Of a stretch of 6,630 bases of DNA, positions 1 through 5,640 are shown in pieces. Each line of letters begins with the position of its first letter. The first letter of the stretch is position 1. Origin of the DNA: an uncultured Collinsella sp. (GTDB lineage Bacteria > Actinomycetota > Coriobacteriia > Coriobacteriales > Coriobacteriaceae); assembly GCA_900555355.1 (NCBI GenBank), contig USKV01000085.1, positions 1-6,630 on the forward strand. Direction: 5' to 3'. A program made the translations under genes and the position numbers. Below the pieces are notes generated by a model, which made no database searches, had not been told where the DNA came from, and saw only the letters and a program-made list of their open reading frames with translations.

Positions 1-33
1 AGCCCATCCGGCCAGCCATGTTTTTGCTTTCAT
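1..33 (-). CDS. 5' end of an unidentified gene downstream of the O-acyltransferase (partial)
   Basis: An ATG at 33 opens a frame that stays open to the window edge and encodes MKAKTWLAGWA. A purine-rich ribosome binding site (GGAGAGGGGA, 41-50) lies 7 nt upstream. The start is only 17 nt beyond the acyltransferase stop codon, so the two genes probably form one transcript. The basic then hydrophobic N-terminus could begin a signal peptide or membrane anchor, but 11 residues do not identify a family. In AlgI-type acyltransferase loci the partner gene is often an SGNH/AlgX/AlgJ-like (DHHW-type) exported protein; that is an expectation from context only and is not visible here. Confidence 0.5.
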   Translation of the reverse strand, partial: MKAKTWLAGWA

Positions 34-50
34 GCAAGATTCCCCTCTCC

Positions 51-1019
51 TCAGAAATTGAAATAAACGAATACAGATTCCGCACTCAGGCAGATAAAGC
101 TCCAGACAAAGGCAACTGCCGCCAACAACATCGTAAAACCAGAGTTCTGCATCCGTTTCTTATAATTGTTTTCAGGAACAAGGCAGAGTAACAGGGAGCC
201 AAAAACAAACAACAGCATCCAGAAGCCGTGCATTCCGTTGGTCAGTCTGCCGATATGGAGCACATCTGTCAGGAAGCCTGCCTCTGGTAGAACAAAGCTG
301 TTGAGCAGACCCTCACTGATCGAGGTGCTGTTAAACTGTGCAATCGTTTTGATGATCTGCTTCCATTGTCCGATGGAATCTGAGCGGAACAGCAGCCAGA
401 GGACATTGACGCAGAAAAAGGAAACTGCCCAGCGGACAGGCTCAAAAATCTTTTCCTCCAGCTTTCCGAATATCCGGTCAAATACCATCATCAGGCCATG
501 CAGAATGCCCCAGAGCAGGAACGTCCAGTTCGCACCATGCCATATACCGCTGATAACAAAAATGATCATGGTGTTCAAATATGTAAAGAACAGGCCTTTC
601 CGACTGCCGCCCAGTGGAATATAGACATATTTCGTAAAGAACTTCGTCAGCGAGATATGCCAGCGCTTCCAGAAATCACGGATAGACAGCGCTTTGTAGG
701 GCGAATCGAAGTTGATAGGGAGATCGATGTTCAACATCATGGAAACACCAACAGCCATATCACTGTAACCGCTGAAATCAAAATAGATCTCAAACGTATA
801 AAACAGCATCACCAAAAGCCAGTCCATTGCTGTGGCCACGCCAAGGTTACTGTACCCCCATGCGACAGCTGCAGCAAAGGTGTCAGCAAGCATGACCTTC
901 TTGAACAGGCCGAAGCTGAAAATTTTTACACCGCAGGCCAGGTTGTCCCAGTTGATCTTTTTTCGGTCAAGATCATTGAGCTGCTCCACAAAGTCCACCG
1001 GTTCCATCAGCGGGCCCAT
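51..1019 (-). CDS. MBOAT C-terminal fragment with the catalytic motifs
   Basis: This frame encodes 322 residues from the first ATG at 1019, but homologous-looking sequence (LDYLAYITYFPKLL) already begins at about 1061, so the ATG is an internal methionine and not a natural start. No ribosome binding site precedes it. Counting from this ATG, FWKRWHISL is at 116-124, YIPLGGSRKG at 133-142 and the WHGA catalytic-type histidine at 161. Several membrane helices follow (about 200-211, 265-281, 296-312). The frame ends in a TGA at 51-53. GC content is visibly lower than in rnr or ftsEX. Confidence 0.75.
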   Translation of the reverse strand: MGPLMEPVDFVEQLNDLDRKKINWDNLACGVKIFSFGLFKKVMLADTFAAAVAWGYSNLGVATAMDWLLVMLFYTFEIYFDFSGYSDMAVGVSMMLNIDLPINFDSPYKALSIRDFWKRWHISLTKFFTKYVYIPLGGSRKGLFFTYLNTMIIFVISGIWHGANWTFLLWGILHGLMMVFDRIFGKLEEKIFEPVRWAVSFFCVNVLWLLFRSDSIGQWKQIIKTIAQFNSTSISEGLLNSFVLPEAGFLTDVLHIGRLTNGMHGFWMLLFVFGSLLLCLVPENNYKKRMQNSGFTMLLAAVAFVWSFICLSAESVFVYFNF

Positions 1020-1498
1020 CAGCAGCTTGGGAAAATATGTGATGTAGGCCAGATAATCGAGTCTGCTTTGAGCAGTTCCTTACGGTACACCGAGACAAGA
1101 TATGCGATTTGTTGGAACGTGAAAAAACTGATGCCCACTGGCAGAAGCAGAGTTTTCAGGGCATGTTCTGTATGGAACAGTGCATTGTAATTGGTGATTG
1201 CAAAGTTGAGGTACTTAAAATAGAGCAGCAGCGCAGCATTGATGCAGACCGGTACTGCCAGGAAAAAACGCCGCCAACGGAGCTTTTCGCTCTCAAGCAG
1301 TTTTGAAAAGATATAATTGACCAGCAGGCTCAGCCCAAGGGGCAGCAGTGTTCTCGGTTCAGCATACGCATAGAAAAACAGGCTGGCTCCGATAAGCACA
1401 AGTTTGTTCCATACAGGATGGACACGCCCCAGCGTAAAATAGCCCAGTAGGACAAGGGGCAGAAAGCACAGGATGAACAAAAACGAATTGAACTGCAT
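1019..1498 (-). CDS. MBOAT N-terminal fragment
   Basis: The ATG at 1498 is supported by a clear ribosome binding site, GGAGGA at 1503-1508, four to five bases upstream. The 159-residue product starts with a hydrophobic helix (about 4-22) and has further membrane segments around 32-46, 50-66, 78-93 and 115-135. AlgI-type motifs are FKYLNF (94-99) and PVGISFFTFQ (120-129), ending in the YRKELLKAD linker at about 138-146. The last 13 residues are out-of-frame tail and look nothing like the family. Without the downstream half the fragment lacks both conserved histidine motifs and should be inactive. Confidence 0.75.
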   Translation of the reverse strand: MQFNSFLFILCFLPLVLLGYFTLGRVHPVWNKLVLIGASLFFYAYAEPRTLLPLGLSLLVNYIFSKLLESEKLRWRRFFLAVPVCINAALLLYFKYLNFAITNYNALFHTEHALKTLLLPVGISFFTFQQIAYLVSVYRKELLKADSIIWPTSHIFPSC

Positions 1499-1502
1499 AG
1501 AT

Positions 1503-1508
1503 TCCTCC
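1503..1508 (-). promoter_or_regulatory. Ribosome binding site of the MBOAT gene
   Basis: GGAGGA lies four to five bases before the ATG at 1498 and fixes that start. It is outside the predicted invertible segment, so it would be kept in both orientations. Confidence 0.7.
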
Positions 1509-1511
1509 GGA

Positions 1512-1537
1512 TTTCAAGAAAGTGTACTTTTTTAAAA
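1512..1537 (+). repeat. Left inversion-site candidate (26-bp dyad)
   Basis: Twelve-base arms flank the central dinucleotide GT (1524-1525). The left arm TTTCAAGAAAGT matches the reverse complement of the right arm, TTTTAAAAAAGT, at 10 of 12 positions. A 26-bp site built of two 12-bp half-sites around a 2-bp crossover is the known architecture for DNA-invertase sites such as hix. Its core GTGTACTTTT (1522-1531) recurs inverted and without mismatch at 1654-1663. The site lies just upstream of the MBOAT ribosome binding site. Function as a recombination site is inferred. Confidence 0.65.
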
Positions 1538-1539
1538 TC

Positions 1540-1569
1540 CACGGCACAGAGGATACTTCTGTGCAAGTG
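1540..1569 (-). other. Hairpin within the switch segment
   Basis: GCACAGA (1544-1550) and TCTGTGC (1558-1564) form a perfect 7-bp stem with a 7-base loop. CAC (1540-1542) and GTG (1567-1569) add three more pairs across a small internal loop. On the minus strand it is followed by GGATTTTAA, a poor U-tract, so it is at best a weak attenuator of read-through from the recombinase into the MBOAT gene. Confidence 0.35.
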
Positions 1570-1575
1570 CTTGCA
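1562..1575. promoter_or_regulatory. TGCAAGTGCTTGCA dyad, possible operator
   Basis: Two perfect 6-bp arms surround TG. The layout TGnAAn-nn-nTTnCA resembles LacI/CcpA-family operators, although those usually have a central CG. It overlaps one arm of the hairpin at 1540-1569. After inversion it would lie at about 1610-1623, upstream of the promoter. Whether any regulator binds is unknown. Confidence 0.3.
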
Positions 1576-1590
1576 AAATCACTCAATATA

Positions 1591-1620
1591 TGTAGATTTT
1601 AGAGGAAACTGTGCTATAAT
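1591..1620 (+). promoter_or_regulatory. Extended -10 promoter pointing away from the MBOAT gene
   Basis: The consensus -10 TATAAT is at 1615-1620, preceded by TGC to give the extended element TGnTATAAT. The -35 is weak (TGTAGA, 1591-1596, 18-bp spacer), which extended -10 promoters tolerate. Transcription would start near 1627, run rightward through the right inversion site and continue antisense to the recombinase gene. No plus-strand gene follows that could be its target. This, together with its place between inverted sites, is why I read it as the OFF orientation of a switchable promoter. Confidence 0.65.
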
Positions 1621-1647
1621 AATCATTGTTTGTCTGAAAATAACCAC

Positions 1648-1673
1648 TTGCGGAAAAGTACACCTTTTTAGAG
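1648..1673 (-). repeat. Right inversion-site candidate
   Basis: In inverted orientation it carries the core AAAAGTACAC (1654-1663), an exact reverse complement of 1522-1531. Over 1654-1669 versus 1516-1531 the match is 14 of 16, and over the whole 26 bp 17 of 26. The central dinucleotide AC (1660-1661) is GT on the minus strand, so recombination with the left site would invert the DNA between them. Its own dyad is weaker (6/12), yet all four half-sites end in a similar AAAGT-like core. It overlaps the last codon and stop of the recombinase gene, and exchange at 1660-1661 would leave that coding sequence intact. Confidence 0.6.
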
Positions 1674-2273
1674 AGGCTTCTCTTTCTCCTGCTTTTTCGC
1701 CCGATAATAAAAGCTGCTCACAGGCATACTGCACGCTTCTGCGGCTTGCTTGCCGGAAAGTTCTCCTTTTTTCCAACGTTCGACCGCCAGAAAAAACGAC
1801 TTCGGCAACGGCTTTGGCGGTCTGCCCAGACGAACCCCTCTGGCTTTTGCAGCAGCAATTCCCTCAGCCTGCCGCTGACGGATATTGGAGCGCTCGTTTT
1901 CTGCCACAAAGGAGAGCACTTGCAAAACGATATCACCCAGGAATGTTCCCATCAGATCTTTGCCGCGTCGGGTGTCCAGCAGCGGCATGTCCAGCACCAC
2001 GATGGCGGCGCCGAGCTCTTTGGTTATGCACCGCCATTCCTCGAGGATCTCACTGTAGTTACGGCCCAACCGATCAATGGAAAGCACCAGCACATCACCG
2101 GAATCCAACGCGCACAGCAGCTCGCGATACCGCGGTCGATCGAAGTCTTTGCCGCTCGCACGATCGGCAAAGATATTCGCCGGTTCCACGCCATAGGCGC
2201 CCAGCGCATCCAGCTGCCGATTCAGATTTTGATCACGCGAGCTCACCCGCGCATACCCGTACACCGTTGTCAT
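1668..2273 (-). CDS. Small serine recombinase (resolvase/DNA-invertase family)
   Basis: The 201-residue protein has the complete small serine recombinase layout. The catalytic N-terminus is YGYARVSSRDQN, with nucleophile Ser11 and Arg9. DRASGKDFDRP follows at 37-47, then SIDRLGR with active-site Arg68 and Arg71. The long helix contains FVAENER (122-128). A GVRLGRPP hinge (146-153) leads to a helix-turn-helix, GKQAAEACSMPVSSFYY (174-190). Such enzymes cut both strands through serine-linked intermediates at paired short sites; depending on site orientation they resolve or invert DNA. I chose the ATG at 2273 because the family motif starts right after it, with a weak GGGG upstream; a TTG at 2303 would add ten residues. 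No transposase or transposon ends accompany it. The inverted sites beside its 3' end favour an invertase role. Confidence 0.85.
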   Translation of the reverse strand: MTTVYGYARVSSRDQNLNRQLDALGAYGVEPANIFADRASGKDFDRPRYRELLCALDSGDVLVLSIDRLGRNYSEILEEWRCITKELGAAIVVLDMPLLDTRRGKDLMGTFLGDIVLQVLSFVAENERSNIRQRQAEGIAAAKARGVRLGRPPKPLPKSFFLAVERWKKGELSGKQAAEACSMPVSSFYYRAKKQEKEKPL

Positions 2274-2393
2274 CTCATCCCCGCTCTCTCGTAGACCTCC
2301 CAAAAAGGAACAGGTTTATTATGGTAGGTTCTATCTCCCCTAGAGCAGGCGGAAGACGCAAGCGCGCGAGCGGCAAGGCGATTGAACCGCCAC

Positions 2394-2420
2394 AAAAAAA
2401 GGCGGCCCCAAAAGACCGCC
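2394..2420 (-). terminator. Rho-independent terminator of rnr
   Basis: On the minus strand GGCGGTC (2414-2420) pairs with GGCCGCC (2401-2407), seven pairs including one G-U, with a short loop. Seven T residues follow (2394-2400). It starts about 29 bases after the rnr stop codon. Confidence 0.85.
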
Positions 2421-2448
2421 CCGTTCTCCATCAATCACCAAATTCCGG

Positions 2449-4584
2449 CTAATGAATAAGCCTGAAATCCAAGTGCCCGCGCGTGGTGTTGACGCGCGAG
2501 ACCTCGATGATCACGCGCTGCCCCAGCTCATAGCGAGTCCCCGTGTCGGCGCCCGTGAGCGTGAGCGCGTCCTCATCAAACTCGAACCACTCGTTGCCCA
2601 GACTCTTGATCGAAACCAAACCCTCAACCTGTGTCAGATCCAGGCGCACAAAGAGGCCCATGCTGCTGACCCACGAGATCGTTCCGGCGTAGCGCTCACC
2701 CAGGCGGTCCTCGTAGTACTGGGCGATCTTGATCTTTTGCGTCGCATGGCTGGCGGCATCGGCCGCACGCTCCGCATCGCTGCACGCACGGCAAATCTGC
2801 GGCAGAATGCGCGGCAGCGACTCGCGACCTTTGCCGATGAGCCGCGGCGTGCGCACCAAGGCGTCCTTGCCGCCGAGCTGCTCATAGGCCAACTGCAGTT
2901 TGAGCACGCGGTGCACCACCAGATCGGGATAGCGACGGATGGGACTCGTAAAGTGACAGTAGCACGACGCGGCGAGCGCAAAGTGGCCCTCGTTGCGCGG
3001 CTTGTACAGCGCACGCTGCATGCTGCGCAGAAGCAGCGTGTTGACGAGCGGTGCGCTTGCCGTACCGGCGGCAGCATCAACTGCAGCCTGCAGCTCATCG
3101 GGACTCCCCAGGGCAATACCGGCAGCACGGCGATCGTCGATGATGCCCAGCTGCGCCAGCGCAACGGCGGCACCGTGCAGGCTATCGGGGCTCGGATCCT
3201 CATGCACGCGATAGCAGGCCTCGATATCACGGTCTGCCAGCCACTCTGCAACGCACTCGTTGGCGAGCAGCATGGCTTCCTCGATAAGCGACGTGGCACA
3301 CGAACGCTCACGCGCCACAATCTGCACGGGTACTCCGTCCTCGTCCAATAGAGCGCGAATCTCGGCCGTGTCAAAATCGACTGAGCCGCGGACGCGACGA
3401 ATACGACGGCGAAGTTCGGCGAGTTCGTTGGCGGCGACAAGGAAATCGCCGAGGTCGACGTTATAGCCGCGAGCGGTTTCCTCGCACGCAAGCCCGCGCC
3501 CGAGCGCTTCCTCGCGCGAGGCTTCAACCGCGGCAACATCCTCGGCGGCACCCTCCAGCACCGAATACTCCACCGCACCGGCACGCACTAACAGCGCCTC
3601 GGCGCCGTCGTAGTCCATGCGCACGCGCGAGCGGATCACGCTGGGATAGGGATCGTAATGGCGCACGCGACCCTGCGCGTCGAGCTCAATGTCGACGGTA
3701 AACGCCAAGCGGTCCTCGTCGGGACGCAGCGAGCACAAATCGTTCGACAGGCGCTCGGGCAACATGGGCAGCACGCGATCGGCAAGATACACCGACGTCG
3801 TGCGATGGCGAGCTTCCAGATCGATATGTCCGTCCCAGGCAACATAGTGCGAAACGTCGGCAATATGGACACCCAGTTTGTAACCACCATCGGGCGTGCG
3901 CTCCAGCGAGATGGCGTCGTCAAAGTCGCGCGCGTCGACCGGGTCAATCGTAATGACAAAACGGTCGCGCAGGTCTCGGCGGAGCGGGTCCTTGAGCGCC
4001 GAGGCCACATCGAGCGAAAGTGCCTCGGCCTCGGCTAGCGCGGCCTCGGGATAAGTATCGGTATAGCCATAGCGCGCCATCACATACTGAACGCCCAAAT
4101 CGGGCGCATCATCGCCGCCAATACGGCGCTCGATCGTCACGGTGCCCGATTCCAGGCGCGTCGGATACGTCAAAATGCGTGCGACGACCGCATCACCCGG
4201 ATGAACGCCCAAGCGCTCCGCCGAAGTGTCCTCCAGTAGAATAAAGAAATCGGCCTTAAGGCGAGAATCAAGCGGCTCGATCACCCCGAGCGGGCCGGCG
4301 GTCTGGTACGTGCCCACCACACTAATGGCTGCACGCTCGACGACGCCCTCGATTACGGCGCGTCGCTCGCCATGCGGGCTGTTCTTAATGCTCACGGCAA
4401 CGGTATCGCCGTCCATAATCTCGCGCTTGCCGCGGCCCATGACCTTGTAGTCGCCGTTTTCGGTTACAACGTAGGCGCTGTGCTCATGGAGCTGCACGCG
4501 TCCGGTCAGACTCGGACGACGCTCGCTGCGCACCGGCCCGCGCTTATTGCGAGCTCCACGCTTATGCTTGTTATTGCGCCCCAT
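2449..4584 (-). CDS. rnr: Ribonuclease R, 3'-5' exoribonuclease
   Basis: The 711-residue protein is an RNase II/RNB-family enzyme that degrades structured RNA processively from the 3' end and serves in RNA turnover and quality control. A basic tail (KHKRGARNKRG, 6-16) precedes two cold-shock-like RNA-binding domains (about 27-80 and 85-155). The RNB domain runs from about 205 to 565. TIDPVDARDFDDAIS supplies the metal-binding aspartates D214, D220, D222 and D223, and HFTSPIRRYPDL (544-555) is the second family signature. An S1 domain (about 630-709) ends the protein. The N-terminal helix-turn-helix and lysine-rich C-tail of the E. coli enzyme are absent, which is common in shorter homologues. 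AAGGAGG (4589-4595) lies four bases before the ATG. In many bacteria smpB follows rnr; here a recombinase does. Confidence 0.95.
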   Translation of the reverse strand: MGRNNKHKRGARNKRGPVRSERRPSLTGRVQLHEHSAYVVTENGDYKVMGRGKREIMDGDTVAVSIKNSPHGERRAVIEGVVERAAISVVGTYQTAGPLGVIEPLDSRLKADFFILLEDTSAERLGVHPGDAVVARILTYPTRLESGTVTIERRIGGDDAPDLGVQYVMARYGYTDTYPEAALAEAEALSLDVASALKDPLRRDLRDRFVITIDPVDARDFDDAISLERTPDGGYKLGVHIADVSHYVAWDGHIDLEARHRTTSVYLADRVLPMLPERLSNDLCSLRPDEDRLAFTVDIELDAQGRVRHYDPYPSVIRSRVRMDYDGAEALLVRAGAVEYSVLEGAAEDVAAVEASREEALGRGLACEETARGYNVDLGDFLVAANELAELRRRIRRVRGSVDFDTAEIRALLDEDGVPVQIVARERSCATSLIEEAMLLANECVAEWLADRDIEACYRVHEDPSPDSLHGAAVALAQLGIIDDRRAAGIALGSPDELQAAVDAAAGTASAPLVNTLLLRSMQRALYKPRNEGHFALAASCYCHFTSPIRRYPDLVVHRVLKLQLAYEQLGGKDALVRTPRLIGKGRESLPRILPQICRACSDAERAADAASHATQKIKIAQYYEDRLGERYAGTISWVSSMGLFVRLDLTQVEGLVSIKSLGNEWFEFDEDALTLTGADTGTRYELGQRVIIEVSRVNTTRGHLDFRLIH

Positions 4585-4588
4585 GGCG

Positions 4589-4595
4589 CCTCCTT
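4589..4595 (-). promoter_or_regulatory. Ribosome binding site of rnr
   Basis: AAGGAGG with a short 4-nt spacer to the ATG at 4584 supports this start. The sequence between it and the ftsX terminator should hold the rnr promoter, but I see no convincing -35/-10 pair. Confidence 0.6.
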
Positions 4596-4661
4596 GCTAT
4601 CGATGACGAACTCCAAAGAGTCTACCCAAATGATTCGCTTTCCTGCCGTCCCCTAGAGATC

Positions 4662-4695
4662 AAAAAACGGGCCGCCCCATAAGAGACGACCCGTT
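4662..4695 (-). terminator. Rho-independent terminator of ftsEX
   Basis: On the minus strand a 13-bp stem (arms 4683-4695 and 4666-4678) pairs at every position with three G-U pairs. It has a TTAT loop and runs into a six-T tract (4662-4667), two of which are in the stem. It begins about 25 bases after the ftsX stop, so the ftsEX transcript ends here and rnr is a separate unit. Confidence 0.9.
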
Positions 4696-4719
4696 GGAAG
4701 GGATGAATTCCAGACATGC

Positions 4720-5640
4720 CTACACGCGCAGGTAGCGGCGCATGGCTATGGCAGAACCAAAGAGACCGATAATCACACCGACCAGAATCAGCGCAGCATA
4801 GGTCACCAGGTAGTACTGCATCGGCAGGGCAAACGACATCCAGCCGATGCTCTCCTGCAAACGCGGAATCATCAGATTGCGCAGCAGCTCCAGAACGCCG
4901 ATGGAAAGCAGCGAGCCCAAAATGGCCTGCAGTACGCCCTCGGTGATAAACGGGCCACGAATGAAGCCGTTGCTGGCGCCGACCAGACGCATAATCGCAA
5001 TCTCACGACGACGCGCCGTGATGGACAGGCGAATCGTGTTGTTGATGAAGATGAATGCGATAAAGGTCAGAAGGCCAACGAGCACCACGGCGGCGATGCG
5101 GATGTAGTTGGTCACCTGGAACAGGCGGCTCACTTCCTCCTGGCCGTACAGCACACTCGCGTTAACGTCACCGTCATCCGCGATCTTCTGGAAATCGGCA
5201 TTCTTCTTGAGCTTCTGGGCCGTGCTCTCGACCTTGGACGGATCGTCCATCTCAATTGCAAACGAAGCCGGCAGCGGGTTCTGGCCATCGAGCGCGCTCA
5301 TGGTGGCGTCGGCGTTGCCCGACATCTTGCTCGTATACTCGGCCAGCGCGTCGTCCTTGTCCTTATAGGTCACGGACTTGACGTTATTCCACGTCTTAAG
5401 CTCGGCCTCAAAAGCCTGGACGTCTGCCTGATCGGCGTCATCGCTAATGAACGCGTTGATGACAACCTGATCCTCGACGGTGCCGATCACGGAGTTCAGC
5501 ATCGCGGAGCCCATGATGAACAGGCCGATGATAAACAGCGAAAGGAAGATCGTGATGACGGCGCCGAGCGAGGTGGTCCAGTTACGGAAGAAGTGGCTGA
5601 TTGCCTCTTTGAGCGAGTAGCCCACGTTAGTTGGTGCCAT
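4720..5640 (-). CDS. ftsX: Cell division protein FtsX (ABC permease subunit)
   Basis: FtsX is the membrane half of the FtsEX complex, which uses ATP hydrolysis by FtsE to activate peptidoglycan hydrolases at the septum. The 306-residue protein has the expected topology. A cytoplasmic N-terminus with HFFRNWTTS is followed by TM1 (about 24-48), an extracellular domain (about 49-178) and TM2 (about 181-200). The cytoplasmic loop has the family motif ARRREIAIMRLVGAS (209-223). TM3 is at about 232-253 and TM4 at about 277-300, followed by a basic tail RRYLRV. The extracellular domain is the part that contacts hydrolase partners in known systems; no partner gene is in the window. The start at 5640 overlaps the end of ftsE by 14 nt. 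A long purine-rich ribosome binding site inside ftsE (5651-5664) suggests coupled translation. Confidence 0.95.
   Translation of the reverse strand: MAPTNVGYSLKEAISHFFRNWTTSLGAVITIFLSLFIIGLFIMGSAMLNSVIGTVEDQVVINAFISDDADQADVQAFEAELKTWNNVKSVTYKDKDDALAEYTSKMSGNADATMSALDGQNPLPASFAIEMDDPSKVESTAQKLKKNADFQKIADDGDVNASVLYGQEEVSRLFQVTNYIRIAAVVLVGLLTFIAFIFINNTIRLSITARRREIAIMRLVGASNGFIRGPFITEGVLQAILGSLLSIGVLELLRNLMIPRLQESIGWMSFALPMQYYLVTYAALILVGVIIGLFGSAIAMRRYLRV

Larger units (their letters stand above)
51..1498 (-). pseudogene. AlgI/DltB-like membrane-bound O-acyltransferase (MBOAT), frame-shifted
   Basis: Two consecutive frames together encode one complete MBOAT of about 482 residues, a normal length for AlgI-type proteins. 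These polytopic membrane enzymes move acyl groups across the membrane for O-acylation of extracellular polysaccharide, peptidoglycan or teichoic acid. The N-terminal part holds LLPVGISFFTFQ; the C-terminal part holds FWKRWHISL, YVYIPLGGSRKG and SGIWHGA. Joined, the WHGA histidine falls at about residue 321, matching the catalytic-histidine region known for AlgI. The first frame runs to a TGA at 1019-1021. The second is open only after a TAA at 1080-1082, so one base appears to be missing between about 1080 and 1061. The conserved-looking LDYLAYITYFPKLLMGP is split across the shift. It may be a real null mutation or a sequencing error. The acceptor substrate cannot be told from sequence. Confidence 0.8.
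1532..1653. other. Putative invertible promoter segment
   Basis: This AT-rich stretch (about 27% GC at 1581-1640) lies between the two inverted sites. It contains one good promoter, which reads rightward, plus a dyad and a hairpin, and has no convincing gene. Exchange at the central dinucleotides would map base x to 3185-x. The promoter -10 would then sit at about 1565-1570 reading leftward, giving the MBOAT gene an untranslated leader of about 60 nt. The neighbouring serine recombinase is the obvious candidate enzyme. Only one orientation is seen here. Confidence 0.6.

Noticed and set aside
1055..1080. Programmed -1 frameshifting in the MBOAT gene
   Set aside because: No X XXY YYZ heptamer in the reading frame and no obvious downstream stem-loop. 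A simple one-base deletion fits better.
1616..1621. Minus-strand TATTAT as a constitutive MBOAT promoter
   Set aside because: It is largely the complement of the plus-strand TATAAT, lacks a TGn extension and has no -35 at 16-18 bp. It cannot be fully excluded.
2259..2265. Third copy of GTACACC within the 5' part of the recombinase gene
   Set aside because: Only seven bases match the right site and the AAAA arm is absent. It encodes the conserved N-terminus, so it is most likely chance.
1668..2303. Recombinase as the resolvase of a Tn3-like transposon
   Set aside because: No transposase, terminal inverted repeats or target duplication is visible, and the paired sites found are inverted, not direct.
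2318..2323. CATAAT as a -10 element for the recombinase
   Set aside because: No acceptable -35 at a normal distance. Too weak to annotate, although a promoter is expected in 2304-2393.
1571..2452. Long plus-strand open frame opposite the recombinase and spanning the rnr terminator
   Set aside because: It lies antisense to a well-supported recombinase, its translation is low-complexity and resembles no family, and it crosses a terminator hairpin. It is a by-product of high GC.
2452..3351. Long plus-strand open frame opposite rnr
   Set aside because: It is fully antisense to the conserved RNase R catalytic and S1 domains, with no ribosome binding site or recognisable motif.
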